From NCBI GenBank assembly GCA_002452335.1, contig DKFJ01000011.1, forward strand, positions 20,477 to 84,476: a DNA stretch of 64,000 nucleotides. The letters are read 5' to 3'. A program made the position numbers and the translations under genes. This document shows, in pieces, positions 1 through 10,900 of the stretch. Each line of letters opens with the position of its first letter. Positions within the stretch are counted from its first letter, which is position 1. The notes under the pieces are model-generated. The model worked only from the letters and a program-made list of their open reading frames with translations, had not been told where the DNA came from and made no database searches. The stretch comes from Deferribacteraceae bacterium UBA6799. Its GTDB lineage: Bacteria > Chrysiogenota > Deferribacteres > Deferribacterales > Geovibrionaceae.

Positions 1-3000
1 AAGTTCTTCGACGCAGAGCTGCTGGACGCCAGCATCAGAGAAGACGAGCACAAGAGATATTATCTGCATTTTCATCTGTATGTGAAGGACGCCGCCGGAC
101 TGGACAGAGTGGATGATTCCGCTCTGAAAACAGGCATACTCTCCATGATGCGCACATGGGAGGCGAACCTGTACGACATACTGAGAGACCGTCTGGACGC
201 CGTAGACATAGAGCGTGTATACCACAAATATACCGAGAGATTCACGGAGACGTACAAGTCCAGAAACACGCCGGAGGCGAGCTATGCCGACATCAACGTG
301 ATGGAGCATCTCTCCGAGGTCAAGGCGAGGATATACAGCGAGAACGGACGTGCCGTGCTGAAGATATATTCGCCGGAGCGTTTTCTTCTTACCCAGCTCA
401 TGCCAGTTCTGGATAATATCGGGCTGAAGGTTTATGAAGAGGACACATACATGTTCAGCTTTTATGAGGGCGACAGATACATTAACGCCGTATATTTCGC
501 CGACATAGACAGCCCCGACGATTTCTGCGAAACCTATAAGGAGAACCTGCCCCAGCTTATGGTGCATGTGCTCAGCCGCACAGTGGAGAACGACAGGCTG
601 AACAGCCTCGCCATATCCCAGACCATGAACTACCGCCAGATATGCCTGCTGAGAGCGTTCAGAAATTTCCTTAGGCAGATCGACAACAGCTTTACCATAG
701 TAACCCTGACAAACGCTCTGGTGAATAATTCTGAGATAGCTCTGCTGTTCGTCCGGCTGTTCGAGGAGAAATTCAATCCGGATAATAAGCAGCCTTACTA
801 TGACGGTATAGTGACCGAAATAAATGAGAAGATAGAGCAGGTGGTCTCCGTGGCGGAGGACAAGGCTCTCAGATATTATCTGAAGGTGCTGGGCGGAATA
901 GTCCGCACCAACTATTACAGACAGCCGGAAAGATCCTATATCTCCTTCAAGGTGAGGAGCCGTGAGCTGGATATCATCCCCGAACCGAGACCTCTTTTCG
1001 AGATATTCGTACACTCCGCCCAGATGGACGGCGTGCATCTGAGAGGCGGCAAGGTGGCAAGGGGCGGACTGAGGTTCTCAGACCGTCTGGACGACTACCG
1101 CACGGAAGTTCTGGGGCTGGTGAAGACCCAGATGGTGAAGAACGCCGTTATCGTGCCTGTGGGGTCTAAGGGCGGATTCATAGTGAAAGAGAGATTCAGG
1201 GACAGAGCGAAAGACAGAGATAACGTGGTGGCTCAGTACAAGAACTACATCAGAGGTCTGCTGGACGTCACCGACAATATGAAAGGAATGAAAGCGGTCC
1301 ACCCCGACCGTGTCAGGATATATGACGATAAGGATCCCTATCTGGTGGTAGCGGCGGATAAAGGCACAGCCACATTCAGCGATATAGCCAACTCCGTATC
1401 CATCGAGAGGGGCTTCTGGCTGGGTGATGCCTTCGCCTCCGGCGGCAGCGCCGGATATGATCACAAGAAAGTGGGCATCACAGCCAAAGGGGCTTGGGAG
1501 TGCGTTAAACGCCACTTCCGTGAGACAGGCAAGGATATTCAGAAAGAGGAATTCACCGTCTTCGGCATAGGCGATATGGCGGGTGACGTTTTCGGAAACG
1601 GAATGCTCCTCTCCCGGAAGATACTTTTGCAGGCGGCCTTCAACCATCTGCATATATTCCTCGATCCTGCTCCGGACGCCGAGAAGAGTTTCAAAGAGCG
1701 CCAGAGACTTTTTAAACTGGCGACACAGGCGACCTGGGCTGATTACGACAGGAGCATAATATCAGAGGGCGGCGGAATATTCGACCGCTCCGCCAAGAAG
1801 ATAGAGCTGTCCGGTCCTGTCAGGGCAATGCTGGACACAGACAGGCTGCATGTGACCGGCGAAGAGCTGGTTCATATGATTCTGAAGATGAAGGCGGAGC
1901 TGATGTGGAACGGCGGAATAGGCACATATGTCAGATCATCCGCGGAAACCAACGCTCAGGTGGGCGATCCCGCCAATGACAATGTACGCATCACCGCTCT
2001 GGAACTCAGGGCGAAAGCGGTGGGCGAGGGAGGAAACCTCGGGTTCACCCAGAAAGCCAGAATGGAATACGCCGAGAACGGCGGTCTGATAAACACTGAC
2101 GCTCTGGACAACTCCGCCGGAGTGGACATGTCCGACCACGAGGTCAATCTTAAGATCATGTTCGGTCAGCTCATGAAAGACGGACTGATGAAAGATACCG
2201 CCGAACGTAATAAATACATAACAAAACTGACAAAGGCTGTAGAGGAACATGTGCTTCAGGACAACTATCAGCAGTCAGGGTGTATCAGCAGGTCTTTCAT
2301 CGGCTATGAACAGAACCCGGTGGTTTACCGTGAGTTCGCTAAATACTTAAGAGAGAAAGGGCTTATAGATTTCCGGATAGAGAAGATCGAGTTCCCCCTC
2401 AGCGAAAAAGCGCCCACCAGACCGGAGCTGTGCGTGCTGCTGGCGTATTCGAAGATATTCCTGTACGGAGAGATCGAAGCCGGGCTGGATCTGAACGACG
2501 CCATGGTGAAAGAAGAGTATATGAGCTACTATCCGGCGGATATGAGAGAGAAATACGGCGACAAGCTGTATGAGCATATCCTGAAGAGAGAGATAGCCGC
2601 CACAGTGATAGTTAACCGGCTTATCAATCAGGCGGGACCTGTATTTTTCTATGAAATGTTCAAAAACCACAGCATCAGCCTGAACAGGCTGGTTCATGCG
2701 TATATGCTGTCCGAGTCTCTTCTGGACACCAAGCGCATCAGGGCTTCACTGGAGTCTCTGGGGGCGTCCGCAGGTTCTCAGGCGGTTTATAAGGCGCTGA
2801 TGGAGATAGAGAAGACAATGAAAGTGGCTGTGCCGTGGGTCACTGACGACAAGAGAGCGGCGGCGCTGGTGGAAAACACCGGTATGTTCAACGAGATACT
2901 GCGCCAGATACCGCAGTATATGTCAAAAGATCTCAGAGAGAACTATACGGCAATGGTTGCGGAGTTCACGGAGGCGGGCATACCGTCCAGACTGGCGAAA

Positions 3001-3414
3001 GAGGTTTGCGCCATCAGATACGGAAAAGCGGCGTTCGATATATTCGATATCTGTCTCAGAAGCAAAGCGCCGATCAAAGATGTGCTGAAAGCCTATTATG
3101 AGGCTGACTCCGGACTGTGCATAACAGAGATGACCTCCGCCATGAAAGCGCTGAAGATAAAGACGGAATGGGAGCGGGTGAATATGGAAAGCCTGCTCAT
3201 CAGGATCAAAGAGATACAGAAAAAGATCGCCGTCAGCTCATGCTGCGGTCACGGGACATGGCTGAAAAAGCTGATGGAGTCCGAAAAGACCTTTTTCGAG
3301 AACTATAACAGTTTCCTCTTGTCTGTAAGAAACAGCGACATAGACAGTCTCGTGCCGTTTAACGTGATAATCGATATGTTCGCTGTGCTTATAGGGAGGT
3401 ATGAAATAAACTAA
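1..3414 (+). CDS. NAD-specific glutamate dehydrogenase, large (Bac_GDH) type, 5'-truncated by window
   Basis: Oxidatively deaminates glutamate to 2-oxoglutarate with NAD in the cytoplasm. The frame is open from base 1, so the true start lies upstream; 1137 residues are visible of a family that usually runs to about 1,600. Seen: the GDH core 'GGLRFSDR' followed by 'KTQMVKNA' and 'PVGSKGGF' (substrate-binding and catalytic lysines), then 'GGSAGYDHK' and the Rossmann-like 'GIGDMAGDVFGNG'. The long helical C-terminal region typical of the large enzymes follows. The next gene starts 2 bp after the stop, so the two are probably co-transcribed. Assignment to the large NAD-GDH family is firm; regulation cannot be judged without the 5' end. 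Confidence 0.93.
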   Translation, partial: KFFDAELLDASIREDEHKRYYLHFHLYVKDAAGLDRVDDSALKTGILSMMRTWEANLYDILRDRLDAVDIERVYHKYTERFTETYKSRNTPEASYADINVMEHLSEVKARIYSENGRAVLKIYSPERFLLTQLMPVLDNIGLKVYEEDTYMFSFYEGDRYINAVYFADIDSPDDFCETYKENLPQLMVHVLSRTVENDRLNSLAISQTMNYRQICLLRAFRNFLRQIDNSFTIVTLTNALVNNSEIALLFVRLFEEKFNPDNKQPYYDGIVTEINEKIEQVVSVAEDKALRYYLKVLGGIVRTNYYRQPERSYISFKVRSRELDIIPEPRPLFEIFVHSAQMDGVHLRGGKVARGGLRFSDRLDDYRTEVLGLVKTQMVKNAVIVPVGSKGGFIVKERFRDRAKDRDNVVAQYKNYIRGLLDVTDNMKGMKAVHPDRVRIYDDKDPYLVVAADKGTATFSDIANSVSIERGFWLGDAFASGGSAGYDHKKVGITAKGAWECVKRHFRETGKDIQKEEFTVFGIGDMAGDVFGNGMLLSRKILLQAAFNHLHIFLDPAPDAEKSFKERQRLFKLATQATWADYDRSIISEGGGIFDRSAKKIELSGPVRAMLDTDRLHVTGEELVHMILKMKAELMWNGGIGTYVRSSAETNAQVGDPANDNVRITALELRAKAVGEGGNLGFTQKARMEYAENGGLINTDALDNSAGVDMSDHEVNLKIMFGQLMKDGLMKDTAERNKYITKLTKAVEEHVLQDNYQQSGCISRSFIGYEQNPVVYREFAKYLREKGLIDFRIEKIEFPLSEKAPTRPELCVLLAYSKIFLYGEIEAGLDLNDAMVKEEYMSYYPADMREKYGDKLYEHILKREIAATVIVNRLINQAGPVFFYEMFKNHSISLNRLVHAYMLSESLLDTKRIRASLESLGASAGSQAVYKALMEIEKTMKVAVPWVTDDKRAAALVENTGMFNEILRQIPQYMSKDLRENYTAMVAEFTEAGIPSRLAKEVCAIRYGKAAFDIFDICLRSKAPIKDVLKAYYEADSGLCITEMTSAMKALKIKTEWERVNMESLLIRIKEIQKKIAVSSCCGHGTWLKKLMESEKTFFENYNSFLLSVRNSDIDSLVPFNVIIDMFAVLIGRYEIN

Positions 3415-3415
3415 T

Positions 3416-4717
3416 ATGTTAATAAAAAAGCTGATTCTGGCGATAATAATAGGAATAGTCTTAACCGGAGGTTCTGCATTGGCGAAGGAAACGATGAAGC
3501 TCGACAATAATCTTACGCTTATATACAAAAATATTCCGGGGGTCAAAGTAGTGTCGGTGCAGACCTGGATGAAAACCGGATCTGTGAATGAAACAGAAAA
3601 AGAGAGCGGGATTTCGCACTTTCTGGAACATATGGTGTTCAAAGGCACGGCGAAATATGCACCCTCCGAGATAGACGAGATAGTGGAGAGCAAAGGCGGG
3701 GTTATGAACGCCGCCACCAGCAAAGACTATACATTCTATTACATAAACATTCCGTCATACAATGCCGAGACAGCCTTCGACACCATCAGCGAGATGGTAT
3801 TCCGGGCAAAATTCATTCCGGAAGAGATAGAGAAGGAAAAACCGGTTGTGGTGCAGGAGATAAAAAGGAGCTATGACAGCCCCACATCGAAAATGTGGGA
3901 GGAGTTCTCCAGACAGATGTTCAAAGGCACTCCCTATGCCAGAGAGATCATAGGCACAGAGGAGACTGTCAACTCTTTCGACCACGATATGCTGATGGAC
4001 TATTACAAGCGCTACTATCACCCGGACAATATGACTCTGGTGGTTGTGGGCGACATATCCTATGACGATGTGAAGAGACTGGCGAAGAAATATTTCAGCG
4101 ATAAGCGGGATGTTGCCGCAGGAAAAAGATATGACACCAAAGGGCTGACAAAGCTGGACGCTCCGGTGGAAAAAATAGTGAACAGGGATATCAATCAGGA
4201 ATACGGCATATTCTCTTACCCTGCCAAGGGTCTTCTGGATGTGGATCTCTATTCTCTGGAAGTGCTGGCGGAGATACTCTCCGGCGGCGAATTCTCTGTG
4301 CTGAACCAGAAATTCAGATACGATAAAGATGTAACTAATAGTATAAACGCCGGATATTACGGGCTGAGATACAACGGAACTTTTCTGTTCACATATAACG
4401 CTCCCCTGGGCAGGGGAGACCTGATCCGAAACGAAATACTTAATATTGTCAAGAATATGTCAGAGTATCTGACGCCTGAGAATATAGAAAAGGCAAAAAA
4501 CAGGCTGAAGAGCCAGTCGGTTTTTCAGCGTGAAAAAACTTCCAGTGAAGCCAATGATATAGGCTATTCCTACACAGTAGGAGTGCCTGGTTACTATGAT
4601 AATTTTATTGAAAATATAAATAAAGTCGATAAGATAAGTATTGAAAATACTATCGGAAAGATATTTTCATCTGATTATGTCTGGATGAGGACAATGCCCG
4701 ATATGAAGAGCGAGTGA
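3416..4717 (+). CDS. Periplasmic M16 (insulinase/processing-peptidase family) zinc protease
   Basis: Zinc metallopeptidase of 433 residues. The N-terminus has a hydrophobic signal segment (about residues 4-22, 'GGSALA' cleavage-like), so it is probably exported. The inverted zinc motif HFLEH is at residues 68-72 and the third ligand Glu148 ('VQEIK') lies exactly 76 residues after His72, as the family requires. The C-terminal half is the non-catalytic M16 repeat. Length matches single-chain bacterial M16B proteins (about 420-450). It sits 2 bp behind the GDH stop and its own stop overlaps the next start, forming a three-gene run. Substrate unknown. Confidence 0.92.
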   Translation: MLIKKLILAIIIGIVLTGGSALAKETMKLDNNLTLIYKNIPGVKVVSVQTWMKTGSVNETEKESGISHFLEHMVFKGTAKYAPSEIDEIVESKGGVMNAATSKDYTFYYINIPSYNAETAFDTISEMVFRAKFIPEEIEKEKPVVVQEIKRSYDSPTSKMWEEFSRQMFKGTPYAREIIGTEETVNSFDHDMLMDYYKRYYHPDNMTLVVVGDISYDDVKRLAKKYFSDKRDVAAGKRYDTKGLTKLDAPVEKIVNRDINQEYGIFSYPAKGLLDVDLYSLEVLAEILSGGEFSVLNQKFRYDKDVTNSINAGYYGLRYNGTFLFTYNAPLGRGDLIRNEILNIVKNMSEYLTPENIEKAKNRLKSQSVFQREKTSSEANDIGYSYTVGVPGYYDNFIENINKVDKISIENTIGKIFSSDYVWMRTMPDMKSE

Positions 4718-7359
4718 TCATGTCTCTAAAAGCCCAAGTCAAAAGACAGGAACTGCTGGATGCTGTGAAAGATTTACTGGAGATGAACATTTCTGAAGGA
4801 TGCCGTTTTATGAGTGTCTATTCGGAAGCGGGACTGGGAAAATCTGAGCTAATGACAGCTCTGAGGCAGGAACTGGGCGGAGACAAGGGAGAATACATCT
4901 TTTTCGGAATAGACGCCGCATACGGATGCGGATGCTATCCTGAACAGGGCGCTGTAATACTAAGAAACTGCCTGTCTGGCGCTCATACCTCTTATTTCTC
5001 TCTTTTCGACATCTGCGCTCTGGTGCGCAGCGAAAGGATACACGGTATGCTGGCGGACAGCGCCTCCTCCTATTTCCGCCTGATGTCCCCCGCTGTGGCG
5101 GAGATAATGACCAAGGCGTCCCATTCGATTTACTTTACCAGATACATGTACGATGAGGTCGGGAAAACACTTCAGGAAGAGTGGTTCAACGACACCGTGC
5201 GTCCCTATATATCATCCATATATGCCCAGCCGAATCAGAAGAACTGGATGGTGGTTCTGGAGGCGTTCGCTGAGTGTCTCCGTGCTCTGAAACAGGCAAC
5301 AGGGCGTGAGCCCGTGATAGTCGCCGACAACGCGGAATTCTTCTATAATGCCGCCAATATCGGCGAATGCTGGCTGAAATATATGATGGAAAAAGCCGGA
5401 TGCGGCACAGTGATATATCTGAGCGAGCATAAACTGCCCATGCAGATATACGGAGAGCTGAGTCTGGAACTGCCGGTGGAGGGGTTCTCCCGTGAGCAGT
5501 CCGACAGCTGTCTGGCAGAAAGAAGAATTGACAGAGAGGCTCTCAGAGAGCTGATATTCGAAAGCACCGGAGGTCATCCGGCTCTGACCGCTTATCTGGC
5601 GGAGAGCTGCGATCTCTATAAAAGATCCGAGGGTTCTGAGATATCTCCGGATATGATAGAGTCCGACCCCATGAACATCGTTCATATGCACCTGAGCTGT
5701 ATGCCGTCTTCTGATTCTGTGATGGCAAAACTGCTGAGCGGAGCGGAATATTTCGATGAGCCGCTCTTCATCGCCGTGGCGAAGGAGTTCGCCCCGAGCG
5801 TTCTGGAGATTGACAACTGCTTCGGAATGTTCACAGGGTACAGCTTTGTGGAAAATATGCCTGACCGCACATACAGAATTCACCCTTATTACAGAAAATA
5901 CGCTTTTTCCACGCTGGATTCAGATCTGCTGGAAAATATAAACTACAGCCTCTACCGCTATCATATCAGCGCGGTGGAGAGCTGCTCGCCCCTGAGACGC
6001 CCCATGCACATGAAAGAGGCGGTGAGACACGCTAAATCCGTTATGGAGATAGACGGTTTCGTTGACTGGTTCTCCGGTCTGGAAAAGAAATATTACGATA
6101 TGGAAATATTCAGCTTCTGGCTGCATCAGCTGGAAACCGCGAAAGAACATATCACAGGGATATTAGGCGTTTCAAACCCGGACGCAAGCGCATATATAGA
6201 CAAGCTCGCCTTCATGTATCTGAAATCGGGCAGATCTAAGGATGCTGAGAATATTCTTCAGGAGCGTCTGGACGCCATAGCCGAGAAGACAGGTAAGGAC
6301 TCATCAGACACTGTTCCAGCTATGAACAAGCTGGCAGGTTTCTACAGCTCCACAGGAGATTTCGCGGCGGCTCAGGCAATCATGAAGAAAGGGCTGGACA
6401 TCAGAGCCAGACTGGCAGGCGACAAAAGCGCTGACTATGCCGACAGTATGGTTAAACTGGGGCGTCTGGAGATGCAGTCCGGCAACAGAGCGAAGGCCGT
6501 GGAATGTATGGACGAAGCCGAGCAGATTCTGGACAAGGCGCTGGATGTTAACGACTCCGCACGCATTGAGGCGGACGAGGTAATGGCGTCGGTCTATTCC
6601 GCCGCAGGGCAGATAGCCAAAGCGGCGCTGATATATCATAAACTGACATCCTATAAGAACGAACAGCTCGGACCCTACAGCAAAGAGGCTATAAAGAGCC
6701 TGTCCGACTACGCCCAGATAATCTTCAAAAACGGCAACGGCAAAAAAGCCGTAAAACTCTATGAAGATCTGATAGCCAAAACCAAGAAGATCTATGGGGC
6801 GAACAGCCGTATGACTGCCGCCGCTGCCAACGATCTGGCGGTGGTATACCAGAAGATCAGGGAATATGAAAAATCAGAAGCTATGCACAATGAGGCCATC
6901 TCCATAAAGACAAACGTTTATGGAACCAATCACCCGTCCACTGCCGCCAGTTTTACAAACTTCGGTCAGCTGAAATATCTGATGGGTGATATGCAGAACG
7001 CTGAGCCTTATTATTTCAAGGCATTGCAGATATATGAGACAGTTTTCGGAGACAAGCACGAAAGAACCGCTCTGGGCTTCAATAACATGGGGTTCATCAC
7101 ATCCAGAATGGGGCAGTTCGAGCGCGCGGAGATGTATTATAAAAAAGCTCTGGAAATAAAGAGAGAGATAGGCGGGGAAAGAACAGTGTCTGCCGCCGCC
7201 ACCATGAATAACCTTGGCGAGCTCCTGTTTCGTCTGGGCAAAAAGACTGAAGCGAAAGATCTTCTGTCCAGAGCGTTCGAGATATACACTGAGCTGCTCG
7301 GAGACGACCACGAATGCTGTAAGATAGTCGCTAAAAACCTTAACGCTGTGGCTTCATAA
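4714..7359 (+). CDS. STAND-like P-loop NTPase with C-terminal tetratricopeptide repeats
   Basis: 881 residues from GTG 4714, which overlaps the previous stop as GTGA; ATG 4720 is an equally plausible start. Residues about 37-44 (SEAGLGKS) form a Walker A motif and 'PVIVADNAEFF' near residue 200 is a likely Walker B. A divergent middle region resembles the helical/winged-helix part of STAND ATPases. From about residue 480 to the end there are TPRs of about 42 residues of kinesin-light-chain style ('AAANDLAVVYQ', 'NNMGFITSRMGQFERAE', 'NNLGELLFRLGK'). No signal peptide or effector domain is visible. STAND/TPR proteins act as regulated switches or scaffolds; the specific role here is unknown. Confidence 0.8.
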   Translation: MIMSLKAQVKRQELLDAVKDLLEMNISEGCRFMSVYSEAGLGKSELMTALRQELGGDKGEYIFFGIDAAYGCGCYPEQGAVILRNCLSGAHTSYFSLFDICALVRSERIHGMLADSASSYFRLMSPAVAEIMTKASHSIYFTRYMYDEVGKTLQEEWFNDTVRPYISSIYAQPNQKNWMVVLEAFAECLRALKQATGREPVIVADNAEFFYNAANIGECWLKYMMEKAGCGTVIYLSEHKLPMQIYGELSLELPVEGFSREQSDSCLAERRIDREALRELIFESTGGHPALTAYLAESCDLYKRSEGSEISPDMIESDPMNIVHMHLSCMPSSDSVMAKLLSGAEYFDEPLFIAVAKEFAPSVLEIDNCFGMFTGYSFVENMPDRTYRIHPYYRKYAFSTLDSDLLENINYSLYRYHISAVESCSPLRRPMHMKEAVRHAKSVMEIDGFVDWFSGLEKKYYDMEIFSFWLHQLETAKEHITGILGVSNPDASAYIDKLAFMYLKSGRSKDAENILQERLDAIAEKTGKDSSDTVPAMNKLAGFYSSTGDFAAAQAIMKKGLDIRARLAGDKSADYADSMVKLGRLEMQSGNRAKAVECMDEAEQILDKALDVNDSARIEADEVMASVYSAAGQIAKAALIYHKLTSYKNEQLGPYSKEAIKSLSDYAQIIFKNGNGKKAVKLYEDLIAKTKKIYGANSRMTAAAANDLAVVYQKIREYEKSEAMHNEAISIKTNVYGTNHPSTAASFTNFGQLKYLMGDMQNAEPYYFKALQIYETVFGDKHERTALGFNNMGFITSRMGQFERAEMYYKKALEIKREIGGERTVSAAATMNNLGELLFRLGKKTEAKDLLSRAFEIYTELLGDDHECCKIVAKNLNAVAS

Positions 7360-7390
7360 CTTTTTAATTTCAAAACAGATAATAAAAAAA

Positions 7391-7414
7391 CCGCTCAGTT
7401 GAGCGGGTTTTTTT
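7391..7414. terminator. Bidirectional intrinsic terminator
   Basis: A perfect 7-bp stem (CCGCTCA / TGAGCGG) with a 2-nt loop is followed by a T run and preceded by an A run at 7384-7390. It can stop the STAND/TPR transcript on + and the superoxide reductase transcript on -. Confidence 0.9.
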
Positions 7415-7436
7415 GTATTGAGTGTTTAAGAAATTG

Positions 7437-7823
7437 TTAGAACTTAACTTCTGCTTCGCTTTCCCACAGACCATGAATGTTGCAGTAGGATGTCGCGATG
7501 AGTTTTCCGGGTGTCTTCAGCTTAAGCACGAATTTTGAGCAGGGTTCAGCGTATGCGGGACCTTGGTTGGCTCCTGCCACAGCTTCTCCGTGAGTCATGT
7601 ATTCGAATCTGGCAACGTTTATCAGATTGCCTTCAGCGGGTTTGAAATATACGGAGATCCAGTTGATGAAGTGCTCTGTAGTGTTGGGGTGAGCTATTTC
7701 TTTACCAACGGAAACCTCTACTTCAAACGCTTCGCCTGCGACTATTTTAGACGGCAGAACGATAACGGGAACGTGCTTTTCTGATTTGTAGTCTGCTGAT
7801 TTTACAAGTTCGCCTATTGCCAT
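7437..7823 (-). CDS. sor: Superoxide reductase (neelaredoxin type, class II)
   Basis: Reduces superoxide to hydrogen peroxide without making O2, an oxygen defence typical of anaerobes. All residues of the mononuclear Fe(His)4Cys centre are visible in 128 residues: Glu15-Lys16-His17 (EKHVP), His45 (AHPN), His51, Cys114 and His117 (CNIHG). There is no N-terminal desulforedoxin domain, so this is the one-iron class. A strong Shine-Dalgarno (AGGAGG) precedes the ATG. It is monocistronic, with its own terminator downstream. Codon choice is biased as in highly expressed genes. Electron donor (rubredoxin) not in the window. Confidence 0.95.
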   Translation of the reverse strand: MAIGELVKSADYKSEKHVPVIVLPSKIVAGEAFEVEVSVGKEIAHPNTTEHFINWISVYFKPAEGNLINVARFEYMTHGEAVAGANQGPAYAEPCSKFVLKLKTPGKLIATSYCNIHGLWESEAEVKF

Positions 7824-7928
7824 TGGAATTTCCTCCTGTTGTTTGTGCTAAAATTTAGTATCTGCTAAAAGGTATCACGGTTTTGAATTTAAATCAAACC
7901 TTTTTTGTCTGATTAGGTGAAAAATCTT

Positions 7929-10900
7929 TTAAACCGTAAAATACTCCGCAGAACCGTTATAGACTATTATAGCACATGTTGAGTATTCCGGAACCATTTC
8001 GTGGTTTTCTGTTAAAAATACTCCTATTTCGCTGAAACCAAGTATCCCGTCCAGCTGGGCATTCTGCGCCAGAGACGGACAGGCGGGGTATCCGAAGCTG
8101 TATCTGCGCCCCTGATAGTTCAGCGATATTATTCCGTGCGCGGATTTTGCGTCTTTTGCGTCCGCTCCCAGCTCCGCTCTGATATTTTTGTGCCAGTATT
8201 CCGCCAGAGCCTCTGTCAGCTCGGTGAAGAATCCGTGGTATTGGTAATAACTCTTGTATTCGTGTCTGTCGAAGAGATCCTTGCATATCTTTTCAGCTCT
8301 TCCGCCTATCGTAACCAGATGGAAGGGCACTATGTCCTTTCTGCCGGAAGATACGGGCAGGAAATAGTCTGCGAGGCATACGCCGCCGTCTATACCCTGT
8401 CTGGGAAAGCTGAAGGTGGTGAGAACCTCGTCAGTGCCGTCCTTGTATATCTTCAGATCGCATCCGTCGCTGTTGCAGTAAAAATATCCGTATCTGGCTG
8501 ACAAAGAAACGATTCCTTCTTCCTTCACTCTTTTCACGATGTTTTCATATTCCGGATAGACGGTCTCTCTCAGCATTTTGCTGTATTCGCTCTCGGACAT
8601 GTCTTTTTTGCTGTATCCCCATCTGTGTCCGAAGAGCGCCAGTTTGTTCATATATTCCAGAACGGCGTCGATATCGATATCCGTCACGGTTTTTACCCCG
8701 GTGAAGGGGATAGAGGGAACTATTCCGTCATGGACGGGTGTTTTCACTCTGACAGCTTTCGGCTTTGCCTCTTTCAAGGGTGTTTCGGGAGCCGCAGATC
8801 CCTCTTCTCCGCCCAGAACCTTAAGGGCGTCAAAAGCGTCCCGGCAGTAATGCACCATGCCGGGCATCAGCGGTTTGCAGTCGTTGTTTACGAATTTTTC
8901 TGTCAGAGCGGCGCCGCCCAGAAGTATCTTTTTGGCTATGCCCTGTCTCTGCATCTCTTCTATGTTGTCACGCATGATGTTGGTGGATTTAACCAGCAGA
9001 CCGCTCATTCCTATGGCGTCCGCCTTAACCTCTATTGCCATGCGTATCATCTCTTCCACGGGTACCTTTATGCCGAGGTTATACACCTGAAAACCGTTGT
9101 TGGAGAGGATGATATCCACCAGATTTTTGCCGATGTCGTGCACGTCGCCTTTCACCGTTGCCAGCACGATAGTGCCTCTGGTCTGGGTGTCGTCTTTTTC
9201 CATAAACGGCTCCAGCAGGTTCACAGCCGCCTTCATGGTCTCAGCGGACTGGAGAACGAACGGCAGGAGCATCTTTCCGGCGCCGAACAGCACGCCCACC
9301 TTCTGCATGGCGGGGAGCATCAGATTGTTGATGATATCTATCGGTTTCATGCTTTTCATCAGCTCGGTCAGTACGGTATCCAGCCCCGCCTTTCTGCCCT
9401 TCATTATCTGCTGAGTCAGCATCTCGTCCGGAGGCAGGTTGACCGCCTCTTCCTGTTTCACCTCGCCGGCTTTGGAAGCGAAGTATTCTATGAAAGCGGA
9501 AAGAGCGCCATCTTTTCCGTCCAGAAGCGCCTTGCAGTATTTTATATCCTCAGCGTCAATCATAGATTCCGGAATCACTTTGGAGGCGTGGACTATGGCT
9601 GTGTCCAGTCCGGCAGCCACCGCCTCGTGCAGAAAAACGGAGTTGAGCAGAGGTCTGCTGGCGGCGGACAGCCCGAACGAGATGTTGGAGAGTCCCAGAA
9701 CTGTTTTAGCGCCTTTCAGACGTGTCTTTATCATGCGGATGGCGTTCAGCGTCTCCACCGCCGCCATTGTCAGCGTGGCGTCCCCTGAGCCTATGGAGAA
9801 GGTGAGGGGGTCGAAGATCAGATCCTCCGGGTTCAGCCCGTATTCCTCTGTGAACACTTTGTAGATCCGCTCGGCTATCTCGAATTTCTTTTCGGCTGTC
9901 ATCGCCATTCCGTCTTCGTCTATGGTGAGCGCTATGACGGCAGAGGGATGATTTTTTACTATTGACAGCAGTTTATGCAGTTTTGCGCCGCCGTCTTCGA
10001 AGTTTATGGAATTTATGATGGGTTTTCCGGCATAGTTTTTCAGCGCTGTTTCCACCACATCAGGTTCTGTGGAGTCTATCACCACAGGGGCTGTGAGTGT
10101 CTTGTTCAGAAGGAGCATGAATTTCTTCATGTCTTCTTTTTCATTGCGTCCGGCATATGCCACGCACGCGTCGATGAGGTGCGCTCCGGTCTCCTCCTGT
10201 TCTTTCGCCACGGCGAGCATTCCCTCGAAATCCTCAGCCAGCAGGAGCTCTCTGAAAGCCTTGCTTCCGTTGGCGTTCGCCCGCTCGCCTATCAGCCCCG
10301 GAGCGGGAGACTGCTGTATGGGTGTGGAGAAATAAAGGCTTGCTGTCTCTCCGGCATAGGGGATGTTTTCGGGTCTTTTCGGCTTGTTTCTGTCCGCCAC
10401 CGGGCGCAGAGCCCTGATGTGGTCGGGGGTTGTGCCGCAGCATCCGCCCAGAATATGCACGGGAAATTCCTTAACCAGTCCGTCCATTATCTCCGCCATA
10501 TGTTCCGGCGTCATGGAATACACCATCTTTCCGCCCTTGTTTTCCGGCAGTCCGGCGTTGGGCAGACAGGATATCCTTCCCTGATAGTTTTTTGCTATAT
10601 TATGCACGGGATTGTGCATCAGATCGGGACCTGTGGCGCAGTTGAGCCCTATGGAGAAGAGGGGATAGTCACGCAGGACAGTCACCACGGCGGACAGGTC
10701 GCTTCCCATCAGCATGGTTCCGTTCTGTTCCACTGTGACGGAAACCATCACGGGCGCATCGGAGTTTTTGTCGCTTTTCATGGCGAAAACGGCGTTCAGA
10801 GCCGCTTTTATCTGTAACAGGTCCTGACAGGTCTCAACTATGTAGAGGTCAACGCCCCCCTCGTGCAGTGCCTGCGCCTGTCTGTAGTACATGTCGTAGA

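Noticed and set aside
8625..9788. 387-codon open frame antisense to metH
   Set aside because: Shadow of metH: low-complexity His/Phe/Val-rich translation, no motif, no ribosome site; metH on the other strand has all domains.
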